Assembly (NCBI RefSeq): GCF_900177415.1
Contig: NZ_FXAF01000006.1
Location: 1,822,001-1,886,000 of the forward strand
Reading direction: 5' to 3'
Source of the DNA: Xaviernesmea oryzae
GTDB taxonomy: Bacteria; Pseudomonadota; Alphaproteobacteria; Rhizobiales; Rhizobiaceae
DNA length: 64,000 nt
This document shows positions 27,855-37,523 of this stretch, piece after piece. The notes below the pieces were generated by a model, which saw only the letters and a program-made list of their open reading frames with translations, searched no databases and was not told the origin of the DNA. The position numbers and the translations under genes are program-made. Position 1 is the first letter of the stretch; each line of letters opens with the position of its first letter.

Positions 27855-29039
27855 TCAACTCCGTTTTGACCGGAAAAGCAAACGGCAGGCGGAAACCAGC
27901 ACGTAAAAGCCGAAGAATGCGGCAAGCGCCCAGGCAAAACCGTCATTGCCGGCGACGTCGATCGCGGCGCCGATGCCCTGCGGACCGGCCACCGTGCCGA
28001 CGGCGTAACAGAAGATGAAGGCGGCGTTGGCGGCGACGAGGTCGGGGCCGCTGAGGCGCGAGCCGAGATGGGCGAGGCCCACGGTATAAAGGCCGGAGAC
28101 GCAGCCGCCCCAGAAGAAGAGGAGCACCGCCATCAGCAGCCAGTTCTGGATCAGGAGGGGCAGCGCCAGCGACCCCAGGACGCCGAGGACCGCCATGGCG
28201 GTCAGGAGCGGCCGCCGGTCGCGCAGCCGGTCGGAGAAGAGCCCGAGCGGGATCTGGAAAGCCATGTTGCCGATGCCCATGACCGTGAGTAGCACGGCCG
28301 CTTGCGACTCGCTGAGCTGCTCGCGAAGCGCATAGATCGGGAAGAGCGACAGGCCGCCCGCGGAGACCGCGCCGAAAGCGAAGACCGCAGCCGTCGCGGT
28401 CGGCACCAGGAAGATGTAATGGAAGAAATGCCGTTCCGGCTTGGTGTCGAGCACGGGACTTTCATGCCGGGCGATGAAGATCGGGATGACGGCGAGCAGG
28501 ATAATGGCAGCGCCGACCAGGAAGGGCAGGATACCCTCGCTGCCGAGCGCGGAGAAGAGCAGGGGGCCGATGGCGAAGCCGACGGCCAGGACGGTCGCAT
28601 AAATGCCGAGCACGAGGCCGCGGCGCCGTGGCGGGGCCGCTTCGTTAATCCAGAATTCCGACAGGATGAAGAGTGTCGTCGTCGCGCCGTGGAAGGTGAA
28701 GCGCAGCGGAAACCACATCCAGAAGGCATCCGCATAATAAAAGCCGATGGCGCTCAGGGCCGCGATCAGCACGGCGAACATCATGGTTTTCGCCACGCCA
28801 TGGTCGTGCGCGAGCTTGGTGGTGACGGGAGCCGCGAGCATGGAGGCGATGCCGGCCATGGCCGCGTTCAGGCCGATCAGGGTGGAGGGGATGCCGCGCT
28901 TTTCCAGGATGATGCTGAGGAGCGGCAGGCCGAGGCCGATGGCAATGCCGACCGCACTGATGGCGGAGATGGCGGCGATCAGCGATGGCCAGTGGATCTC
29001 CTCGACATGGCCGTTGGCGTCGGTCGTCGGCTGAGGCAT
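27855..29039 (-). CDS. MFS transporter
   Basis: The 394-residue protein has 12 predicted membrane segments and the MFS loop pattern between segments 8 and 9 ([14 protein letters not shown]). It belongs to the drug/sugar transporter-like group, but no substrate can be assigned. Its start is 10 bases downstream of the Nudix stop, so it is the last gene of the topA-rnr-DUF983-Nudix-MFS minus-strand run. Confidence 0.85.
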   Translation of the reverse strand: MPQPTTDANGHVEEIHWPSLIAAISAISAVGIAIGLGLPLLSIILEKRGIPSTLIGLNAAMAGIASMLAAPVTTKLAHDHGVAKTMMFAVLIAALSAIGFYYADAFWMWFPLRFTFHGATTTLFILSEFWINEAAPPRRRGLVLGIYATVLAVGFAIGPLLFSALGSEGILPFLVGAAIILLAVIPIFIARHESPVLDTKPERHFFHYIFLVPTATAAVFAFGAVSAGGLSLFPIYALREQLSESQAAVLLTVMGIGNMAFQIPLGLFSDRLRDRRPLLTAMAVLGVLGSLALPLLIQNWLLMAVLLFFWGGCVSGLYTVGLAHLGSRLSGPDLVAANAAFIFCYAVGTVAGPQGIGAAIDVAGNDGFAWALAAFFGFYVLVSACRLLFRSKRS

Positions 29040-29049
29040 TCAATATTCC

Positions 29050-29736
29050 TTACAGTCGGCTGCGGACGAAGCGCCCGTGACGCATGAAGTAGAAGGATAC
29101 CGGGGTTCCGAACGGCAAAGAGGGATCGACCGCCATCAGGTTTTGCACATCCTCCAGTACCGCCTGCGTGATGCGCGGGAGTTTCAGACCTGAAAGCCCG
29201 GCAATGTCAAGCCAGCGCACGTCCTGAAGCTCGCTGGAATCACCCAAAAGCGTCATGTCAAACGGGGTTTCATCCGAAAAGGTGAGGAAGAAGCGGGTGT
29301 CGTAGCGCCGCACGTTGCCGGGCGGAGTGATCGCGCGAGCGACATAGCGCAGCCGGGAAAGATCGGCGGATGCCGCGCCGGCAAGCCCGGTTTCTTCGCG
29401 AAGTTCCCTGAGTGCTGCGAGCGCCAGGGCGCGCGCTCGGCTCGGCGTCATGCGCGACGAGGTGCCGGAGAGCAGCTTTTCGAGGACCAGCCGATCGAGA
29501 TCGGTTCCAAAGGGGAGCGCATGGTCGCGGGCATCGCGCCGACCGCCCGGAAAGACGTAGACATCGGGCATGAAGACATGGCCGCTGCCGCGCCGGCCCA
29601 TCAACACCCGCGGGCTTTTCGTCGAACGGTCGATCAGGATCAGCGATGCCGCATCCTTCGGCTTCACGCCCGCAATTCGCGCATGTTTCGGCGCGTCCAT
29701 GGCGGACGGCACGTGTTCCTCGGCGGAGGAGATCAT
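29050..29736 (-). CDS. Nudix hydrolase
   Basis: The 228-residue protein has a split but recognisable Nudix box: VFPGGRRDARD (about residues 61-71), then ALAALRELREETGLAG carrying the REexEExG-type core. Sequence after it (VARAITPPGNVRRYDTRFFLTF) resembles ADP-ribose/CoA-type Nudix proteins with an insertion. The substrate is not known. The first four bases overlap the stop of the DUF983 gene (ATGA), indicating coupling. Confidence 0.85.
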   Translation of the reverse strand: MISSAEEHVPSAMDAPKHARIAGVKPKDAASLILIDRSTKSPRVLMGRRGSGHVFMPDVYVFPGGRRDARDHALPFGTDLDRLVLEKLLSGTSSRMTPSRARALALAALRELREETGLAGAASADLSRLRYVARAITPPGNVRRYDTRFFLTFSDETPFDMTLLGDSSELQDVRWLDIAGLSGLKLPRITQAVLEDVQNLMAVDPSLPFGTPVSFYFMRHGRFVRSRL

Positions 29737-30194
29737 GCGGCCGGCCCGCCCCTGCGGGAATCAGTGCCGGGATCGGCCGCCTCGTCGTCGTGGCCGCCGA
29801 AGCCATGCATCTTCAGCGCCCATTGCAGGCCGATGACGCCGCCCTTGATCGGCTGGATGGTCACAAGTGCTGCCAGAACCGCAATCGGCACCCAGATGGC
29901 GAGATGGACCCAGGGAGAGACGCGGAAGGCCATGTCGGTGAGCATATAGCCGGTCAGAAGCACGTGGCCGACGACGACGATGACGAGATAGGCCGGCAAG
30001 TCGTCGGCCCGATGATGAAACATTTCCTCGCCGCAGGCGGCGCAGGCGTCGACCGGCTTCAGGAAAGCCCGGAACAGGCGGCCCGTGCCGCAATTGGGGC
30101 ACCGGTTGAGCATGCCGCGCTGGATGGAGCGCCCGAGCGGCCGTTCGACCCCCTGGCCGCTGCCATACCGGACCATCTGTTCGCTTTTCTGCAT
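29733..30194 (-). CDS. DUF983 family zinc-ribbon membrane protein
   Basis: The 153-residue product has two CxxC pairs near the N-terminus, CPNCGTGRLF (about residues 32-41) and CAACGEEMF (about 51-59), likely a zinc ribbon. Two membrane segments follow (about 70-90 and 95-115). This is the DUF983 family of alphaproteobacteria, function unknown. It lies one base after rnr and overlaps the Nudix start by four bases, so it is cotranscribed with both. Confidence 0.85.
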   Translation of the reverse strand: MQKSEQMVRYGSGQGVERPLGRSIQRGMLNRCPNCGTGRLFRAFLKPVDACAACGEEMFHHRADDLPAYLVIVVVGHVLLTGYMLTDMAFRVSPWVHLAIWVPIAVLAALVTIQPIKGGVIGLQWALKMHGFGGHDDEAADPGTDSRRGGPAA

Positions 30195-30195
30195 C

Positions 30196-32559
30196 CTATC
30201 TCCTTCGGCCGCGCGGCGGCCTCGTGCCGGGTTTCGCCCGGCCGGTGGATCGATCGCGCCTCCCGGATTTATGGAAGGAACGGATCGCGGTCGGCAGCTT
30301 CTTGCCCTCGCTCAGCATCTCGAACCGCAACGCGCCTGCAAGCGGGATCGCTTCCGCAAGCCGCACGTCGACCGTATCGCCGAGCTGATAGCCGAGGCCG
30401 GTCTTCTCTCCGGAGAGCGCCTGATGCGCCTCGTCGTAGATGAAGTAGTCGTTGCCGAGCGTGGATATAGGGATGAAACCGTCCGCACCATAGGTCGGAA
30501 GCGAGACAAAAAGTCCTGCCTTCGTGACACCGGAAACGCGGCCTTCGAATTCCTCGCCGATCCTCGTCGAAAGATGGTGCGCGATCAGGCGGTTGACCGT
30601 GTCGCGCTCCGCCGCCATGGCGCGCCGCTCGAATGTGGAGATTTCCGCGGCGATATCGTCGAGCTGCGCCTCTTCGTCCGGCGTGATGCCGCCTTCACCG
30701 AGCCCCAGCGAGCCGACGAGCGCGCGATGCACGATCAGGTCCGCATAGCGGCGGATCGGCGAGGTGAAATGGGCGTATTTCATCAGGTTGAGGCCGAAAT
30801 GGCCGATGTTTTCGGGGCTGTAGATCGCCTGGCTCTGCGAGCGCAGCACCATTTCGTTGACCATCGTCTGGTGCGGCGTGTCCTCGGCCCTGGCGAGGAT
30901 GCCGTTGAAGGAATTGGCGCGCACCTGCCCACCCTTGGCCATGGATATGCCGAGCGTCGCCAGGAATTCGCGCAGGCTCTCCTGCTTGGCGAGCGAGGGG
31001 GCGTCATGGATGCGGTAGACCAGCGGCTGGCGCTTCTTTTCCAGAGTTTCGGCCGCCGCGACATTCGCCTGGATCATCATCTCTTCGATGAGCTTGTGTG
31101 CGTCCAGCCGGTCCGGCACGAAGACCCGGTCGACGGTGCCGTCTGCTTTCAGGACGATCTTGCGCTCCGGCATGTCGAGTTCGAGCGGCTGGCGGCGGTC
31201 GCGACCGCGCTTCAGCACGGAATAGGCATGCCAGAGCGGTTTCAGGATCGGTTCGAGGAGTGGTCCGGTCTTGTCGTCCGGCTTGCCGTCGATCGCAGCC
31301 TGGGCCTGTTGGTAGGAGAGCTTGGCGGCGCTCTTCATCATGATGCGATGGAAGGTGTGGCCCGCTTTGCGGCCCTCTTTCGAGAAGACCATGCGCACGG
31401 CGATCGCCGGCCGGTCCTCGCCTTCGCGCAGCGAGCAGAGGTCGTTGGAGATGCGCTCGGGCAGCATCGGCACGACACGGTCCGGAAAATAGACGGAGTT
31501 GCCGCGTTTCAGCGCCTCGCGGTCGAGCGGCGAGCCGGCGCGGACATACCAGGAGACGTCGGCGATCGCGACGGTGACGATCACACCGTCTGGATTGTCG
31601 GGCGAGGGATCGGGCTCGGCATAGACGGCGTCGTCGTGATCCTTTGCGTCGGCCGGGTCGATGGTGATGAGCGGCAGGTCGCGCCAGTCTTCGCGTTTCG
31701 ACATGGTGGCGGGCTTGGCTGCCTCGGCTTCGTCCATCACCTGCTTCGGAAAGATATGAGGAATTCCGTGGGCATAGATGGCGATCATCGAGATCGCCTT
31801 TTCCGAGGCAACCGACCCGATGACCGAGAGAACGCGGGCGCGCGGCAGGCCGAAACGGCTGGAGCGGGCGACTTCCGTCTCGACCAGGTCGCCGTCCTTC
31901 GCCTCGCCGAGATCCTCGCGCTCGATGATCATCTCCTCGCCGCGCCGGTCCACCGGCAGCAGGCGGATTTCGCCGTTTGCAAGCATCTTGACGACGCCCA
32001 GCGAGGCATTGCTGCGACGGTCGAGGAGCTTGATGACCCTTGCAGTATAGGCGGGGCCGGTCCGGTCCTTGTTCGGGAAGATTTTCGCAAGCACCCGGTC
32101 GTTCAGGCCCGCGGCCGGCGTCTTGCCCTTGCCCCTCGGTTCCGACGGCTGGCGGATGAGGACGGCCGGTGCCACGCCCTGTTCGTCCGGCCATTCCGCC
32201 GGACGGCCGATGAGATCGCCGTCCTTGTCGCGGGTGGTGATGTCGAGCACGGTGACCGGCGGCAGGGCGCCGGGGCGGCTTAGCGACTTTCGGTTCTTCG
32301 TGAGGAGGCCTTCCTCCTCCAGCGCCCTGAGCAGGTCCTTCAGCTCCACGCGGGTCTCGCCCTTCAGTCCGAAAGCCTTGGCGATCTCCCGCTTCGAGGC
32401 GCGGTCGGGATTGTCGGCGATGAATTCGAGCAGGACCTCGCGCGGCGGCACGGCGCCGTGGATGATGGCGGACTTTTCGCCCGCCGAAGGGGCTTTCCCG
32501 CGGGCGGTTCTGTCGGGGCGTCTGCCCGCAGGTCTCGATCTGTCGCGCGGTTTTCTCAC
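30196..32559 (-). CDS. rnr: Ribonuclease R
   Basis: RNase R is a processive 3'-5' exoribonuclease able to degrade structured RNA. The 787-residue protein has an N-terminal winged-helix-like region (about 30-100), cold-shock-like domains, the RNB catalytic domain with ITIDPADAKDHDDAVY (about 298-313) holding the metal-binding aspartates, and a C-terminal S1 domain (FEGRVSGVTKAGLFVSL) followed by a basic tail. The GTG start (32559) shares bases with the topA TGA (GTGA), so translation is coupled to topA. Confidence 0.95.
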   Translation of the reverse strand: MRKPRDRSRPAGRRPDRTARGKAPSAGEKSAIIHGAVPPREVLLEFIADNPDRASKREIAKAFGLKGETRVELKDLLRALEEEGLLTKNRKSLSRPGALPPVTVLDITTRDKDGDLIGRPAEWPDEQGVAPAVLIRQPSEPRGKGKTPAAGLNDRVLAKIFPNKDRTGPAYTARVIKLLDRRSNASLGVVKMLANGEIRLLPVDRRGEEMIIEREDLGEAKDGDLVETEVARSSRFGLPRARVLSVIGSVASEKAISMIAIYAHGIPHIFPKQVMDEAEAAKPATMSKREDWRDLPLITIDPADAKDHDDAVYAEPDPSPDNPDGVIVTVAIADVSWYVRAGSPLDREALKRGNSVYFPDRVVPMLPERISNDLCSLREGEDRPAIAVRMVFSKEGRKAGHTFHRIMMKSAAKLSYQQAQAAIDGKPDDKTGPLLEPILKPLWHAYSVLKRGRDRRQPLELDMPERKIVLKADGTVDRVFVPDRLDAHKLIEEMMIQANVAAAETLEKKRQPLVYRIHDAPSLAKQESLREFLATLGISMAKGGQVRANSFNGILARAEDTPHQTMVNEMVLRSQSQAIYSPENIGHFGLNLMKYAHFTSPIRRYADLIVHRALVGSLGLGEGGITPDEEAQLDDIAAEISTFERRAMAAERDTVNRLIAHHLSTRIGEEFEGRVSGVTKAGLFVSLPTYGADGFIPISTLGNDYFIYDEAHQALSGEKTGLGYQLGDTVDVRLAEAIPLAGALRFEMLSEGKKLPTAIRSFHKSGRRDRSTGRAKPGTRPPRGRRR

Positions 32560-35225
32560 GTGCCCGTCTTCTTCGCCTTGGGAGCGGCTGCCTTCTTTGT
32601 CGCAGCCTTGGCCGCCGTCTTGGCCTTGGGAGCGGCCTTTTTTGTGTCGCCGCTGGCTTTGGCTGCGGCTTTCTTCGGTTTTGCCTTGCCGGAGGAGGCC
32701 TTGCCGCCTTTCTCAACGATGAGGGCGATCGCCTGTTCCATCGTCACCGATTGCGGATCCATCCCCTTCGGCAGCGTCGCATTGACCTTGCCCCAGTTGA
32801 CGTAAGGCCCGTAGCGGCCGTCACGCACGGTGACGGCGCCGCCGTCCGGATGGTCGCCGAGCTCCTTCAGCGCCGCGGGCGTGCCGCGCGTGCGGCCGTT
32901 CGCGCCGTTCTTGCTCTGCTTTTCGGCAAGCACGGTGACGGCGCGGTTGAGGCCGATGGTGAACACGTCCTCGACCGATTCCAGGTTGGCATAGGTGCCG
33001 TCATGCAGCACGAAGGGGCCGTAGCGGCCGATGCCGGTCGAGATCATCTTGCCGGTTTCCGGATGCTTGCCCACGTCGCGCGGCAAGCTGATCAGCGCCA
33101 GCGCCTTTTCGTAATCGATATCCTCCGGCTTCCAGCCTTTCGGCAGCGAGGAGCGCTTGGCTTCCTTGCCGTCGCCGCGCTGGACATAGGGCCCGAAACG
33201 GCCCGAACGGAGGGTAAGCGGCTCGCCGGTATGCGGATCGTTGCCGAGCGCCTTCGGTTCGTTGAGGCCGTTCGCTTCCGCTTCCGCGCCGCCTTCGGAA
33301 GAAAGCTGGCGCGTGTAGTTGCATTCCGGATAGTTCGAGCAGCCGACGAAGGCGCCGTACTTGCCGAGCTTCAGCGAGAGCTGGCCGGTGCCGCAGACCT
33401 GGCAGATGCGCGGGTCGCTGCCGTCGTCCCGTTTCGGGAAGACGAGTGGCGCCAGTGCCTCGTTCAGCGCATCGAGCACATTGGTGACGCGCAGCTCCTT
33501 GGTATCTTCGATCTGGCTGAAGAAATCCTGCCAGAACTCGCGAAGCACCTGTTTCCAGTCGAGTTCGCCGGCGGAGATCTTGTCGAGCTTCTCCTCGAGG
33601 TCGGCGGTGAAGTCGTATTCCACGTATTTGGTGAAGAAGCTTTCGAGGAAAGCGGTCACCAGCCGGCCCTTGGCCTCCGGCACGAGCTTGCGCTTGTCGA
33701 TCGTCACGTATTCGCGGTCGCGCAGCGTCGCGAGCGTCGCGGCATAGGTGGAGGGACGGCCGATGCCGAGCTCTTCCATCTTCTTGATCAGCGAGGCTTC
33801 CGAATAGCGCGGCGGCGGTTCGGTGAAGTGCTGGCTTGCATCCACCTTGCGCTTGTCGAGCTTTTCACGGGCGTTGATCTCGGGAAGGCGGCCATCCTCC
33901 TCATCGTCCTCGCCCTTATCGCCTTCTTCGCGCTGATCCATGTAGGCGCCGAGGAAGCCGTCGAAACGGACGACGGAACCGACGGCCCGGAGACCCGCCT
34001 TCTGGCCGTTGTTGTCGGCGAGGATATCGACCGTGGTCCTCTCGATCTCGGCCGACGCCATCTGGCTCGCGATGCCGCGCTTCCAGATGAGCTCGTAGAG
34101 CCGGGCCTGGTCGGCGTCGAGATAACGGCGCACCTTGTCCGGCGTGCGGTTGAAATCGGTCGGGCGGATCGCTTCGTGGGCTTCCTGGGCGTTCTTCGCC
34201 TTCGTGGAGTAGAAGCGCGGCTTTTCCGGCAGGTAGCGATCGCCGAACTGTTCGCCGATCGCGCTGCGGGCGCCGTCGATCGCCTCCGGTGCCATCTGCA
34301 CGCCGTCCGTACGCATATAGGTGATGAGGCCGACCGTCTCGCCGCCGATATCGACGCCTTCGTAGAGCTTCTGGGCCACCTGCATTGTACGCGACGCATT
34401 GAAGCCGAGATTGGAGGACGCCGCCTGCTGCAGCGTCGACGTGGTGAAGGGCGGCCCCGGATTGCGTTTGACGGGCTTCGCCTCGACCGACTCAACGACA
34501 TAGGTCGCGCCCTCGAGCAGTGCCTTCAGCCGGTTGGCGTCGTCGCCGGTCTTGATGCCGCGGGGCGGCAAGCGCTTGCCGTCGGCCGAAACGAGGCGTG
34601 CCTCGAAGTCGTCGCCGCGCGGCGTGCGGAGCAGCGCCGAGAGGTTCCAGTATTCTTCCGAGACGAAGCGCTCGATCTCCGATTCGCGGTCGCAGACGAG
34701 GCGCAGCGCAACCGACTGCACGCGGCCGGCGGAACGGGCGCCGGGCAGCTTGCGCCAGAGCACCGGCGACAGGTTGAAGCCGACGAGATAATCGAGCGCG
34801 CGGCGGGCGAGATAGGCATCCACCAGCGGCACGTCGATGTCGCGCGGGCTGGCCATGGCGTCGAGCACGGCCTTCTTGGTGATGGCGTTGAAGACGACGC
34901 GCTTGACCGGCTTGTCGCCGAGAACCCGCTTCTTCTTCAAGAGATCGAGCACGTGCCAGGAGATCGCTTCGCCTTCGCGATCGGGGTCGGTTGCGAGGAT
35001 GAGCCCGTCCGAGCCCTTCACGGCGTCGGCGATGTCCTTGATGCGCTTCTGGGACGCGTTGTCGACCTCCCAGGACATTTCGAAATCCTGGTCGGGAAGC
35101 ACCGAGCCGTCCTTGGCCGGAAGATCGCGCACATGGCCGAAAGAGGCGAGAACCTTGTAGCCGGAGCCGAGATACTTGTTGATTGTCTTGGCCTTGGCTG
35201 GAGATTCTACAACGACAACATTCAT
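32556..35225 (-). CDS. topA: DNA topoisomerase I
   Basis: Topoisomerase I relaxes negative supercoils. The 889-residue product has the TOPRIM domain (VVVVESPAKAKTINKYLGSG and ATDPDREGEA), the active-site Y303 in GLITYMRTDGV, a C4 zinc motif (CQVCGTGQLSLKLGKYGAFVGC), several repeated C-terminal GRYGPFV-type domains, and a Lys/Ala-rich tail. ATG 35225 is the family start (MNVVVVESPAKAK); the frame upstream is not conserved. The stop overlaps the rnr start. Confidence 0.96.
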   Translation of the reverse strand: MNVVVVESPAKAKTINKYLGSGYKVLASFGHVRDLPAKDGSVLPDQDFEMSWEVDNASQKRIKDIADAVKGSDGLILATDPDREGEAISWHVLDLLKKKRVLGDKPVKRVVFNAITKKAVLDAMASPRDIDVPLVDAYLARRALDYLVGFNLSPVLWRKLPGARSAGRVQSVALRLVCDRESEIERFVSEEYWNLSALLRTPRGDDFEARLVSADGKRLPPRGIKTGDDANRLKALLEGATYVVESVEAKPVKRNPGPPFTTSTLQQAASSNLGFNASRTMQVAQKLYEGVDIGGETVGLITYMRTDGVQMAPEAIDGARSAIGEQFGDRYLPEKPRFYSTKAKNAQEAHEAIRPTDFNRTPDKVRRYLDADQARLYELIWKRGIASQMASAEIERTTVDILADNNGQKAGLRAVGSVVRFDGFLGAYMDQREEGDKGEDDEEDGRLPEINAREKLDKRKVDASQHFTEPPPRYSEASLIKKMEELGIGRPSTYAATLATLRDREYVTIDKRKLVPEAKGRLVTAFLESFFTKYVEYDFTADLEEKLDKISAGELDWKQVLREFWQDFFSQIEDTKELRVTNVLDALNEALAPLVFPKRDDGSDPRICQVCGTGQLSLKLGKYGAFVGCSNYPECNYTRQLSSEGGAEAEANGLNEPKALGNDPHTGEPLTLRSGRFGPYVQRGDGKEAKRSSLPKGWKPEDIDYEKALALISLPRDVGKHPETGKMISTGIGRYGPFVLHDGTYANLESVEDVFTIGLNRAVTVLAEKQSKNGANGRTRGTPAALKELGDHPDGGAVTVRDGRYGPYVNWGKVNATLPKGMDPQSVTMEQAIALIVEKGGKASSGKAKPKKAAAKASGDTKKAAPKAKTAAKAATKKAAAPKAKKTGT

Positions 35226-35371
35226 CTTGCTTCTCTGGAAAAAGAGGAGTGGCCCGGTACCTTTGCAGTCCAGGCGGAAATCTGACCTCCCGACATGGAG
35301 GGCGTTTGCGCCGCGGTCAAGAGGGCAGCCACCAAATTCTGACGCACAACGCAATACAACCTATGGAAGCT

Positions 35372-35387
35372 TTGCAATTGGTTGCAA
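35372..35387. promoter_or_regulatory. Twin TTGCAA palindromes in the topA divergent promoter region
   Basis: TTGCAA occurs at 35372-35377 and 35382-35387, separated by TTGG, so the centres are one helical turn apart. TTGCAA is itself palindromic, so the site reads the same way on both strands, as operator half-sites often do. It is placed between the divergent starts of topA (35225) and the 72-residue gene (35474), next to an A+T-rich segment (35388-35400). The regulator is unknown. Confidence 0.3.
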
Positions 35388-35473
35388 TCTTAAATAAATG
35401 CGATATGGTTCGCCGCATACTCCCGATATGCACATATCCGACTCGCGGTCGCAATTTTCGACAGGAATGGAAT

Positions 35474-35692
35474 ATGGTCCCTCAGAACGAGATGAACGGC
35501 CGGCGCGAGGACAATACGAGGGAAAACATCGCCTACATAAGGCAGATGCTCGGCGAGCTGCGGCAGGTGGCGTTGGGCGAGGGCGCCGACATGCTCTGCT
35601 ATCTGATCGAGATGGCCTATGTGGAGGCGGGAGACCTGCAGGCGGGCCGGCGCCCGCGTTCGCTCTCAAATCGTGGACCGGTCAATTCCTGA
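35474..35692 (+). CDS. Small conserved hypothetical protein
   Basis: The 72-residue product begins MVPQNEMNGRREDNTREN and contains a helical, acidic/hydrophobic core (IRQMLGELRQVALGEGADML, then CYLIEMAYVEAGD). I recognise this as a small protein conserved in rhizobia, without known function. AGGA at 35463-35466 supports ATG 35474; ATG 35492 is an alternative. It is divergent from topA and converges with the SCO gene (5 bases between stops). Confidence 0.7.
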   Translation: MVPQNEMNGRREDNTRENIAYIRQMLGELRQVALGEGADMLCYLIEMAYVEAGDLQAGRRPRSLSNRGPVNS

Positions 35693-35697
35693 TACCG

Positions 35698-36291
35698 TCA
35701 GGTTTGCTTGAGGAGAACGGTGCGGATTTTCTCCAGCGCCTCTTCCTGTTGGGTTCCGTAGGGAATGAGGCCCTTCAGCCGGCCGTCTGCGCCGACGAGG
35801 AAGAGCGTCAGCGTGTGATCCATGCTGTAGCCGCCGCTGCCGTCCGGTACCTTTTCCGCATGCACCCGCCAGCCGTCGACGACCTTGCGCATTTCGGCCG
35901 GATCGCCGGTAAAGCCGGTGATGCGGTCGGTGAAGGCCGTCACATAGCCGTTCACGACGTCCTGACTGTCCCGCTCCGGGTCGATCGTGAAGAAATAGCC
36001 TTTCAGGGCTTTGCCTTCTTCTCCCAGCTGGTCGAAGAAACCGGCCATTTCATAAAGCGTGGTCGGGCAGGCGACCGGGCAATGGGTATAGCCGAAATAG
36101 ACGAGCGAAGGCTGGCCGTGGAAGACGCTCCGGTCCGCCGGTCGTCCGAGGTGATCGACGAGCGAGAATTCGGCGCTGAACGGGCCGGTCCGGGGCTCGC
36201 TGGCATATATCCAGCCCATCAGGCCGGAAAGCGAGAGCAGGGTGACCGCGGCAAGGCCGATGGCGATGATGGCGAGACGATTGCGGAACAT
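35698..36291 (-). CDS. SCO1/SenC family copper chaperone-like protein
   Basis: SCO proteins insert copper into the CuA site of cytochrome c oxidase or act as periplasmic thiol oxidoreductases. The 197-residue product has an N-terminal membrane anchor (about residues 7-29) and a thioredoxin fold with the copper ligands C71 and C75 (CPVACP) and H159 (YSMDHT). All three ligands are present, so copper binding is likely. No oxidase genes are adjacent. Confidence 0.9.
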   Translation of the reverse strand: MFRNRLAIIAIGLAAVTLLSLSGLMGWIYASEPRTGPFSAEFSLVDHLGRPADRSVFHGQPSLVYFGYTHCPVACPTTLYEMAGFFDQLGEEGKALKGYFFTIDPERDSQDVVNGYVTAFTDRITGFTGDPAEMRKVVDGWRVHAEKVPDGSGGYSMDHTLTLFLVGADGRLKGLIPYGTQQEEALEKIRTVLLKQT

Positions 36292-36347
36292 CGGGCTTTA
36301 CTCGCTTGATTGCATGTCAGGGCAATTAAGCGATGATCTTCGGTCCG

Positions 36348-36383
36348 CTCAATGTGGCAATTCAACTCAATGTGGCAATTCAA
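36348..36383. repeat. 18-bp tandem duplication at the dprA stop
   Basis: CTCAATGTGGCAATTCAA is present twice in direct succession (36348-36365 and 36366-36383). The second copy contains the dprA stop codon (TGA on the minus strand at 36380-36382). Because the unit is a multiple of three and lies mostly after the stop, dprA itself is unaffected. Confidence 0.85.
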
Positions 36384-37519
36384 CCCATCGCCAGCGACAC
36401 CATGCCGCCCGGATGCCGGTGCAGCCGCCCGGCGAGATCGAGCTCCAGCAGGATGAGATAGACGGAAGAGGCGGAGAGCCCGGTATGGCGGATGATGTCG
36501 TCGATATCGACCGGCGTCGGACCGAGCGCCGAGACGATCATCGACCGGTCGTCGTCGTTGGGCGGCAGCATGTCGCCGGTCTTTTCCGGCTCCTCCACGA
36601 CCGGGCCGGCGAACAGATCGAGCTGTGACAGCGGGGCGAGTGCTTCGATGACGTCGTCCGAGCCGGTGGTGACGATCGCGCCCTGTTTGAGAAGGCCGTT
36701 GGTGCCGTGGCAGCGCGGATCGAGCGGCGAGCCCGGAACGGCGAAGACAAGCCGGCCGAAATCGGTCGCCATGCGCGCCGTGATCAGCGAGCCGGAACGT
36801 TCCGCCGCTTCCACGACGACGACGCCCAGCGAAATGCCCGATATCAGCCGGTTGCGGCGGGGGAAATCCCGTGCCCGCGGCTCCCACCCGAAGGACATCT
36901 CGCTGACCGCAAGCCCGGCGCCGTCGGTGATCTCGTCGAGCAGAGGAACGTTTTCCGGAGGGTAGGGCTGATCGAGGCCGCCCGCCAGAACGGCGATCGT
37001 ACCTGTCTCCAGGCTCGCGCGGTGGGCTGCGGTGTCGATGCCGCGGGCAAGACCGGAGGTGACCGTATATCCGGCGCGGCCGCAATCCCGGGCGATCATC
37101 GCCGCGAACTTGGCGCCTGCGATCGAAGCGTTGCGGGAGCCGACGATGCCGACGGACGGACGGGTGGCGGCGGCGAGATCGCCCTTGACGGCGAGCAACG
37201 GCGGTGCGCCTTCGATCTGGCGCAGGGCGGGCGGATAATCCGGCTCGCCGATGCCGATAAAGCGGGCGCCGTGGCGGCGGGCGGCTTCCAGCTCCCGTTC
37301 GGCTTCCTGCACGGTGGCGATGCGGATCGCGCGCGTGGCGCCGCCGCGGGCGGAAAGTTCCGGCAGCATCGCAAGCGCGTTTTCCGCCGAGCCGCAATGG
37401 TTGATGAGGTCTCTGAATGTGGCGGGCCCGACATTGTCGGAACGGATCAGCCTCAGCCAGGCGATCCTCTGCCTTTCCGTCAGCGCAATTCCCGTCCGCC
37501 TTGCGCTGCCGTCCGGCAT
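36380..37519 (-). CDS. dprA: DNA-processing protein DprA
   Basis: DprA binds incoming single-stranded DNA and loads RecA in transformation and related recombination. The 379-residue protein has an N-terminal SAM-like domain, the Rossmann-like core with [10 protein letters not shown] (about residues 123-132) and [16 protein letters not shown] (about 154-169), [15 protein letters not shown], and a C-terminal winged helix ([20 protein letters not shown]). Competence pili genes are not nearby. plsY ends four bases before its start, so the two are one operon. Confidence 0.93.
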   Translation of the reverse strand: MPDGSARRTGIALTERQRIAWLRLIRSDNVGPATFRDLINHCGSAENALAMLPELSARGGATRAIRIATVQEAERELEAARRHGARFIGIGEPDYPPALRQIEGAPPLLAVKGDLAAATRPSVGIVGSRNASIAGAKFAAMIARDCGRAGYTVTSGLARGIDTAAHRASLETGTIAVLAGGLDQPYPPENVPLLDEITDGAGLAVSEMSFGWEPRARDFPRRNRLISGISLGVVVVEAAERSGSLITARMATDFGRLVFAVPGSPLDPRCHGTNGLLKQGAIVTTGSDDVIEALAPLSQLDLFAGPVVEEPEKTGDMLPPNDDDRSMIVSALGPTPVDIDDIIRHTGLSASSVYLILLELDLAGRLHRHPGGMVSLAMG

Positions 37520-37523
37520 GTTC

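Noticed and set aside
32751..35285. Long plus-strand open frame opposite topA
   Set aside because: It mirrors topA codons and has no motif; topA has every expected domain. The similar plus-strand frame at 30085-32283 opposite rnr was rejected for the same reason.
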